Shown one piece after another: positions 5,959-10,848 of a stretch of DNA of 10,848 nucleotides. The DNA lies in assembly GCA_910579075.1 (NCBI GenBank), contig CAJTSV010000122.1, positions 1-10,848 on the forward strand, given 5' to 3'. Below the pieces are notes generated by a model. The model did not search any database. It had not been told where the DNA came from and was given only the letters and a program-made list of their open reading frames with translations. Position 1 is the first letter of the stretch; every line of letters starts with the position of its first letter. The translations under genes were made by a program, and so were the position numbers. Source of the stretch: an uncultured Eubacterium sp. GTDB taxonomy: Bacteria; Bacillota; Clostridia; Lachnospirales; Lachnospiraceae.

Positions 5959-7179
5959 ATGAAAGTATTGATGATTAATGTTGTCTGCGGAATCCGCAGT
6001 ACAGGACGGATTTGTACAGACTTGGCAGAAGAATTAGAAAAGCAGGGGCATGAAGTAAAAATTGCTTACGGGCGCGGGAACGTACCAGCGGAATATCAGA
6101 AATATGCGGTACGCATAGGAAATAATTTTGATACTGGGCTGCATGCTTTGCAGGCGCGTTTTTATGACGGTGCAGGATTTGGAAGCAGGAAGGCAACGGA
6201 GCAGTTTATCCGATGGGTAAAGTGTTTTAATCCGGATGTCATTCATCTTCATAATATCCATGGCTATTATATTCACGTGGGTGTATTGTTCCGGTATCTG
6301 AGAACCTGCGGTAAGAAAATAATTTGGACTCTGCATGACTGCTGGGCATTTACCGGGCATTGTGTACATTTTGATTATACAGGCTGTGACAGGTGGCAGG
6401 GCGGATGCCATCACTGTCCTGTAAAAACAGAATATCCGGGCAGCTGGTTTGCAGATGCTTCCAGAAAAAATTATGAGGCAAAGCGCAAATTGTTTACGGG
6501 AATATCCAATGTCAGGATTGTTACGCCATCATACTGGCTGGCAGGATTGGTTCAGAAATCTTATCTGGGCAGATATCCGGTTACAGTTATCCATAATGGC
6601 ATCGATACAGATGTATTTCAGCCAGCAGACAATGATTTACGCAAGCGGTATCATTTACAGGGGAAAAAGGTGATACTTGGCGTGGCTTCTAAGTGGGAAA
6701 AGCGGAAAGGACTGGATGACATTGCTGCGCTTAGTTATAAACTGGAACGTTCCTTCCAGATTATACTTATTGGACTATCAAAAAAACAAAGGAAACGGTT
6801 ACCGGAAAGTATCATTACATTACCAGAAACTGACAGCTGCAGAGAACTGGCACAGTTTTATACTATGGCGGATGTATTTCTCAATCCGGTGTATGAAGAT
6901 ACTTATCCGACAACCAATCTGGAAGCGATTGCATGTGGTACGCCCGTCATTACATATGATGCAGGAGGGAGCGGGGAAAGTGCTGGCATGTATGGTGCCG
7001 TTTGCAGAAAAGGAAATCTTGAGGAACTGGAGAGGTATGTCAGGAAAGGTGTGGAAATGCCTGTCTGCCTGAAGGATATCAGGCAGAAAATTTCCCGGGA
7101 TGCATTTGTAAGACGAATGATAACGGTTTATATGTCTGGGACTGAAAATGACAGCGAAAAGAGAGCATGGAATCTGTAA
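5959..7179 (+). CDS. GT4 glycosyltransferase with cysteine-rich insert
   Basis: From the chosen start this is a 406-residue GT-B enzyme of family GT4. It begins with MKVLMINVVCGIRSTGRI, the usual first strand and glycine loop. It then has HLHNIHGYY (97-105) and the segment 127-154 with HDCWAFTGHC and further cysteines at 143, 150 and 153, a pattern seen in this subgroup. The C-terminal donor domain carries GVASKWEKRKGLDD (241-254) and DTYPTTNLEAIACGTPV (314-330), where Asp314 and Glu322 stand in for the usual E-x7-E pair. It probably adds one sugar to the repeat unit; the specificity is unknown. Start choice is uncertain: in-frame ATGs at 5899 and 5917 also exist, the latter overlapping the upstream stop, and AGGA (5953-5956) is very close to 5959. 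I chose 5959 because family similarity begins exactly there. Confidence 0.88.
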   Translation: MKVLMINVVCGIRSTGRICTDLAEELEKQGHEVKIAYGRGNVPAEYQKYAVRIGNNFDTGLHALQARFYDGAGFGSRKATEQFIRWVKCFNPDVIHLHNIHGYYIHVGVLFRYLRTCGKKIIWTLHDCWAFTGHCVHFDYTGCDRWQGGCHHCPVKTEYPGSWFADASRKNYEAKRKLFTGISNVRIVTPSYWLAGLVQKSYLGRYPVTVIHNGIDTDVFQPADNDLRKRYHLQGKKVILGVASKWEKRKGLDDIAALSYKLERSFQIILIGLSKKQRKRLPESIITLPETDSCRELAQFYTMADVFLNPVYEDTYPTTNLEAIACGTPVITYDAGGSGESAGMYGAVCRKGNLEELERYVRKGVEMPVCLKDIRQKISRDAFVRRMITVYMSGTENDSEKRAWNL

Positions 7180-7264
7180 TAGAAAAGATTTCATATTTTG
7201 CAGCTTTACAGAAGAAAAACATTCATTCTATCAAGGGGGTATAAGATGCCAGAAAGGGACATAA

Positions 7265-8332
7265 ATGGCTGAGAAGAAACAAAAAGGATTGCCAAAACAA
7301 AAAAATAGCTGGAATCAAAATGAAATTTTTTTATCCATTTGTATTCCAGCTTATAACAGGCCATACGAATTAAAAAGACTGCTGAATTCCATAGATGTCA
7401 GCTGTACAGATGAAATTGAGATTGTAATCAGTGAAGATATGTCACCCAGACGAGAAGAAATTCAACAGATGGTTCAGGCATATCAGAATAAGACAGATTA
7501 TAAGGTATGCTATTATGAAAATGAAACAAATTATGGATATGATAAAAATATTCGTCAGACAGCAAAACGTGCAAATGGAAAATGGATTCTGTTTATGGGA
7601 GATGATGATGTATTTGTCAGAAATTCCTTGGATTCATATATTGATTTTTTAAAGGGAAATTCTAAAACAGGATATGTTTTAAGAAGATATTATTCTGAAA
7701 ATAAGGATGGTAGAATTGAAGACCACAGGTATTATCCGGCCAACAGAATGTTCCGACCAGGACAGGATGCTGTAGTGGAGCTTTTTCGAAGAAGTGTCTT
7801 TATTTCCGGGTTTACATTTCAAAAACAGTGCTTTCGGGAATATGATATGGAGAAGTTTGATGGAACGTTGCTGTTTCAGCTGTATATTGTGTCCTGTATA
7901 TGCTTAAAATATCTGTCTGCATACTGCGATATTCCAATCACAAAGTCAATCGAGGGAGGTGTTCCTTTTTTTGGCAGCAGCAATGCCGAAAGGGGCTTAT
8001 ATGAGTCAGGAAGAAATACTAGTTCCAATGCTGTGAACTTTTTAAGACAGGTTCGGATTTTAACACAGGAATTTGACAGAACGCATCAGGCTGCTATAAC
8101 AGACAGGGTGATAAAATCATATGCGAAATATTCATATGGCTTTCTGTTTGAATTTCGGGATGCTGGAAAAAAAGTATTTAAACAGTATGCATGTGAAATA
8201 AAAAAATTGGGAATGGCAGATTCTTTATATTTCAAAATTTATTATTATGCATTGTTGTTGTTTGGAACAAAAAGATGCCAGGAAGGAATCCGTCTGATGA
8301 AAAAAGTATTGGGACATACGCCCAGGTTGTAA
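7265..8332 (+). CDS. GT2 family glycosyltransferase
   Basis: This 355-residue protein has a GT-A fold of family GT2. The nucleotide-binding start is FLSICIPAYNRPYELKRLL (22-40), followed by IEIVISEDMS (51-60). The metal-binding DXD-type site lies in FMGDDDVFV (110-118). The C-terminal ~150 residues hold hydrophobic and aromatic helices but no clear transmembrane span, as in abequosyl- or rhamnosyltransferase-like members. The expected role is transfer of a sugar from a nucleotide donor to the lipid-linked oligosaccharide on the inner membrane face. The start has GGG (7256-7258) 6 bases upstream. A stronger AAGGGGG site (7233-7239) precedes an eight-codon mini-frame at 7246-7272 that overlaps this start, which hints at translational coupling. 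Its AT-content is a little higher than that of the preceding two genes. Confidence 0.92.
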   Translation: MAEKKQKGLPKQKNSWNQNEIFLSICIPAYNRPYELKRLLNSIDVSCTDEIEIVISEDMSPRREEIQQMVQAYQNKTDYKVCYYENETNYGYDKNIRQTAKRANGKWILFMGDDDVFVRNSLDSYIDFLKGNSKTGYVLRRYYSENKDGRIEDHRYYPANRMFRPGQDAVVELFRRSVFISGFTFQKQCFREYDMEKFDGTLLFQLYIVSCICLKYLSAYCDIPITKSIEGGVPFFGSSNAERGLYESGRNTSSNAVNFLRQVRILTQEFDRTHQAAITDRVIKSYAKYSYGFLFEFRDAGKKVFKQYACEIKKLGMADSLYFKIYYYALLLFGTKRCQEGIRLMKKVLGHTPRL

Positions 8333-8440
8333 GTCAAAAGGCAGGTAAGACATTCAGATAATAGGAAAAAGGTATTCATCTGCAGAGGCATTCAGACACA
8401 TTATGGAAAATAGTCGGTTATATTTAGAAGGGAAATAGGA

Positions 8441-9490
8441 ATGGTGAAGCTGTTAATTGTTGGAGATGATACATATAATATTTATGCCAGGGCATTTTAC
8501 GAGGCTGCATGCAAAATGGAACAGGTACAGGCAGCATTTTATCATTATGGGAAAATGAATTTGAGAGAAGTCCAGGGAAATGTGCTGCAAAAGGTGGAAT
8601 TTCATTTTCGAACAGGGCCGGATGTGTATGCTGTGAACAGGAAACTGATAAAAAAATGCAAAAAGGAAAAAGCAGACCTGGTTTTTTTGTATTCAGCTGT
8701 GTTAATTTTTGAATCAACAGTGAAACGCATGAAAATGATGGGATGCTATGTGGCGGTGTATTGTAACGATGACCCTTTTTCAAACAGCTTTCGGAAGTTC
8801 TATTGGAAGAATGTCAGAAACAGTGTAATGCATGCAGATATTGTGTATTCCTATCGGCCTGTAAATGTTAAAAGATATTATCACTGGGGTGCAAAAAAGG
8901 TAAGGCTTCTGATGCCCTATTATATAGAATCCAGAAATTATTATATAGAAGACAGCCGGATTCAAATGGATGTGCCGGATGTGGTTTTTATTGGGCACCG
9001 GGAAAATGATAATCGGGATGAGTATATTCGCGCACTTTTGGATGCGGGAATCAAAGTTGGGCTGAGTAATCACTGGTCAGATTTTGAAAGCGGCAGCCCT
9101 TTTATTACAATACTGCCAAGTGATATGGATAAATACAATCTGATATTAAATAAATGCAAGATTGCCCTGGTTTTTTTATCAAGTATAAACAGTGATACTT
9201 ATACAAGGCGCTGTTATGAAATACCCATTGTTAAGACGCTGATGATTGCTCCATATAACAAGGATTTGTCGGCAATGTTTCAGGACGGAACCGAAGCAGT
9301 TTTGTATAAGGATAAAGATGATTTTGTAAAGAAAGTCAAGTATTATCTGGAAAACGATGCCGAACGTGAAAAAATTGCCATAGCTGGATATAAAGCAGTG
9401 AAAGAAGGAAAAAATGAAGCTGCTGACCGGGTCAGGCAGATTTTGTCTGATTACAAAGTAATAAAATGCAAGAGTGCTGGCAGGGTTTGA
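8441..9490 (+). CDS. CgeB-like glycosyltransferase (GT1-type C-terminal domain)
   Basis: This 349-residue soluble protein begins with a Rossmann-like strand, KLLIVGDDTYN. The middle has FLYSAVLIF and CYVAVYCNDDPFSN (102-115), the equivalent of the CgeB-type DDP segment. The C-terminal half has DVVFIGHRENDNRDEYIRALLDAGIKVG, written here in two parts: the strand (180-186) and the helix (192-206). It then has TRRCYEIPIVKTLMIAPYN (255-273) and FQDGTEAVLYKDKDDF (280-295). That order is characteristic of the Glyco_trans_1_2 domain found in CgeB-like and other surface-sugar transferases. Related proteins decorate spores or polysaccharides; here the operon position argues for the polysaccharide. The donor sugar is unknown. 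The ATG follows an AGAAGGGAAATAGGA purine stretch (8427-8441), and 108 bp separate it from the preceding gene with no terminator seen. Confidence 0.85.
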   Translation: MVKLLIVGDDTYNIYARAFYEAACKMEQVQAAFYHYGKMNLREVQGNVLQKVEFHFRTGPDVYAVNRKLIKKCKKEKADLVFLYSAVLIFESTVKRMKMMGCYVAVYCNDDPFSNSFRKFYWKNVRNSVMHADIVYSYRPVNVKRYYHWGAKKVRLLMPYYIESRNYYIEDSRIQMDVPDVVFIGHRENDNRDEYIRALLDAGIKVGLSNHWSDFESGSPFITILPSDMDKYNLILNKCKIALVFLSSINSDTYTRRCYEIPIVKTLMIAPYNKDLSAMFQDGTEAVLYKDKDDFVKKVKYYLENDAEREKIAIAGYKAVKEGKNEAADRVRQILSDYKVIKCKSAGRV

Positions 9491-9663
9491 GAATAATACA
9501 TATGGAGAAAAACAACAGATGTATATTTACAAATAAAGAGGACAGATTACACAGTCTGGCTATGAAAGGCCTAAACAGGATGACTACGACGCGAAGAATC
9601 AGGTAAACAAGTTGTTGTTGATTATCTGGTATACAAGAATGAAAAAAGGGAGGATGAAATGAT

Positions 9664-10479
9664 TTGAAATGTATAGAAAGTGACTGTTCACTTTTGATAA
9701 ACAGTTGTGATGCGTATTCCGATACATGGAAGCCTTTTTTCAGGATTCTGCATAGACGGTGGAGTGACTTGTGCATGCCTGTTTACCTAAATACTGAACA
9801 CAAAAAATGTGATGTTCCAGAGTTTGAAGTTCATACATTGAATTACGAGGGGAATCACGAATGGGGTGGCAGACTCAAAGGCGCACTGGAAAATATTTCA
9901 ACGGAATTTGTTTTAGTGATGCTGGAAGATTTCTTTTTGCAAGGGGATGTCAGGTCGGATATTATAGAGCAATGCCTTGGATATATGCGAAACGATTCAG
10001 AAATTTCCTGTATCTCATTTCTTCCTGTTGGTAAACATTTCTACGAGAATAACGTAGGCGATAGGGAAGAATATCCAGGATTTGTAAGAAGAAATAATAA
10101 TGAAAGATATATTTTATGCTGTGTACCCGCTCTTTGGAGAAGAAAAGATTTGATTTTTTTTACAAGAAACTGGCAGAATCCATGGATTTGGGAAGCGTAT
10201 GGGCATTATTATGTAAGAAAGAGCCGGAAAAAATTTTACTGCCGGCTTCCTGGCAGAGAAGATGTTTTTTTATATGATGTAGTCCGAGGCGGAGCCATAC
10301 ATCGGGGAAAGTGGGTTGGATGCAGTGTGAGAAAGATACTGAAAGATAATAATATTACAATAGATTTGGAGAAAAGAGGAGTTATTGAGGATTGGACGCT
10401 GCAAGGATATGCTGAAAAAATCAGCCTGGCTAGGAAGTTGAAAAACAGGATTTATATTGTGCGTTCCCTCATTTCATGA
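9664..10479 (+). CDS. Putative glycosyltransferase of polysaccharide loci (GT-A-like)
   Basis: This 271-residue protein uses a TTG start: no in-frame ATG exists before the family-like beginning, and the frame has a stop at 9655-9657. GGGAGG (9648-9653) lies 10 bases upstream. The sequence opens with SLLINSCDAYSDTWKPFFRI, then WGGRLKGALENISTEFVLVMLEDFFL (67-92, quoted here as key residues W67, R70 and the L87-E88-D89 site), where Glu-Asp probably takes the DXD place. The second half has CCVPALWRRKDL (152-163), NPWIWEAYG (172-180) and RGGAIHRGKW (208-217), a pattern I associate with uncharacterised transferases in capsule loci. No membrane helix is evident. It likely adds or modifies a sugar, but this is inferred from pattern and context, not proven. 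The next gene starts 10 bases after its stop. Confidence 0.8.
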   Translation: MKCIESDCSLLINSCDAYSDTWKPFFRILHRRWSDLCMPVYLNTEHKKCDVPEFEVHTLNYEGNHEWGGRLKGALENISTEFVLVMLEDFFLQGDVRSDIIEQCLGYMRNDSEISCISFLPVGKHFYENNVGDREEYPGFVRRNNNERYILCCVPALWRRKDLIFFTRNWQNPWIWEAYGHYYVRKSRKKFYCRLPGREDVFLYDVVRGGAIHRGKWVGCSVRKILKDNNITIDLEKRGVIEDWTLQGYAEKISLARKLKNRIYIVRSLIS

Positions 10480-10489
10480 GGTAAGCAAG

Positions 10490-10848
10490 ATGACTTTAAG
10501 AATGAAATCAAACGGTTCAGTGGTCGCTATTATTATGGGATATCTTGTCGTTTATTTTTATGTATTACTAAAAAATCCTGATGCTGCCATTTTATATTTA
10601 TGCTGCCTGCCATTGTGTGCAGTTCCTCTCATAATTTCTGTACAAAGTGGGAAGGCAGCTCTTAGTACTTTTTACATTTTGATTTTTTTTTCCTTAGGAT
10701 TGAATTCCTTTATTTTTTTTCTGGAAGGAGAGAGGTATCTTCCATGGGGAAATATGTCGGCAATTGGTGATTTTGATTTTCAGCTGGCGGATGCACAGTT
10801 CGTCAAACCCGTCCAGCAGAAGAACCGCTTTCCCTGCAGCCTCGGCAA
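10490..10848 (+). CDS. 5' part of a multi-pass membrane protein, perhaps Wzy-like polymerase
   Basis: An ATG at 10490 opens a frame that runs off the right edge without a stop (119 codons seen). A GAGGT (10478-10482) lies 7 bases upstream, and the preceding gene ends 10 bases before. Three likely membrane helices appear: about 11-28 (VVAIIMGYLVVYFYVLL), 32-51 (ILYLCCLPLCAVPLIISV) and 56-77 (STFYILIFFSLGLNSFIFFL). A polar loop with ERYLPWGN follows. Hydrophobicity and place in the operon fit an O-antigen/capsule polymerase or a flippase, but no diagnostic motif is in view. The last ~17 codons, from about 10799, change to a GC-rich, proline- and basic-residue-containing sequence unlike the rest. 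This could be a loop or the trace of a join; see the finding on the right edge. Confidence 0.7.
   Translation, partial: MTLRMKSNGSVVAIIMGYLVVYFYVLLKNPDAAILYLCCLPLCAVPLIISVQSGKAALSTFYILIFFSLGLNSFIFFLEGERYLPWGNMSAIGDFDFQLADAQFVKPVQQKNRFPCSLG
10799..10846 (-). other. Minus-strand fragment resembling a NACHT/STAND ATPase Walker B motif
   Basis: Read on the minus strand from the right edge, the final bases translate as AEAAGKAVLLLDGFDE, and the next codon gives Leu. The hhhhD-G-h-D-E-hydrophobic pattern is the Walker B signature of NACHT-type NTPases. Further left the minus frame loses any such character and stops near 10691. GC over the last 50 bases is about 58%, well above the preceding coding sequence. 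This could be the broken edge of a gene to the right, or chance. Sixteen codons do not allow a firm call. Confidence 0.25.

Noticed and set aside
5913..5978. 21-codon frame MDEMEQRISRVLEQENESIDD overlapping the GT4-GT4 junction
   Set aside because: The composition looks protein-like, but it is very short, overlaps both neighbours and has no good ribosome site.
9502..9606. 34-codon basic peptide frame between the CgeB-like gene and the last transferase
   Set aside because: No ribosome site, low-complexity basic end, and competing coding-like frames in the same DNA. The gap is probably decayed or regulatory.
1..10848. CRISPR arrays, tRNA or rRNA genes, insertion sequences
   Set aside because: No regularly spaced identical repeats of CRISPR size, no cloverleaf-like T-loop/anticodon pattern and no transposase-like protein were found on reading both strands.

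Overview
The window looks like the 5' half of an exopolysaccharide or capsule biosynthesis operon from a low-GC, gut-type Firmicute. A Clostridia/Lachnospiraceae-like host is the best fit. This rests on moderate-to-low GC, strong AGGAG-type ribosome sites, rare TTG starts, a small XRE regulator, a Wzz-like chain-length protein, and a LoaP-type NusG paralog ahead of a run of glycosyltransferases. No phylogenetic marker gene is present, so the host is an inference.

Layout, all on the + strand: (1) 1-852 is the 3' end of an unrelated gene cut by the left edge. (2) 853-1763 is a gene-poor stretch. It holds a decayed second copy of part of that gene's tail (1191-1248), then a very AT-rich segment (about 21% GC over 1381-1560) with short direct and inverted repeats and candidate promoter elements. 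(3) 1764-2093 is a small XRE/Cro-type regulator. (4) 2094-2231 carries the best promoter of the window (TTGATA, 18 bp, TACAAT), with two related palindromes about five helical turns apart. (5) 2232-3641 is a Wzz-type polysaccharide co-polymerase whose cytoplasmic tail looks like a tyrosine-kinase fold without its ATP-binding motifs. (6) 3642-4023 is an intergenic stretch with a GC-rich, inverted-repeat-rich island followed by a terminator-like hairpin. (7) 4024-4569 is loaP. (8) 4589-10479 holds five sugar-transfer genes: two GT4, one GT2, one CgeB-like GT1-type and one putative GT-A-like enzyme. (9) 10490 to the right edge is the start of a multi-pass membrane protein, possibly the polymerase or flippase.

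Working model: the XRE protein controls the promoter before the Wzz gene, and transcription then meets the structured island and terminator. LoaP lets RNA polymerase read through terminators in the long glycosyltransferase operon, and may also act on its own leader. The glycosyltransferases build the repeat unit on undecaprenyl phosphate, while the Wzz-like protein governs chain length. No priming sugar-phosphate transferase, flippase or complete polymerase is inside the window; they probably lie to the right.

Most unusual points: the structured island plus terminator directly before loaP; the kinase-dead-looking Wzz fusion; the paired palindromes at the operon promoter; and the last ~50 bases, which turn GC-rich and on the minus strand encode a NACHT-like Walker B motif. 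The last may mark an insertion, a rearrangement or an assembly join.
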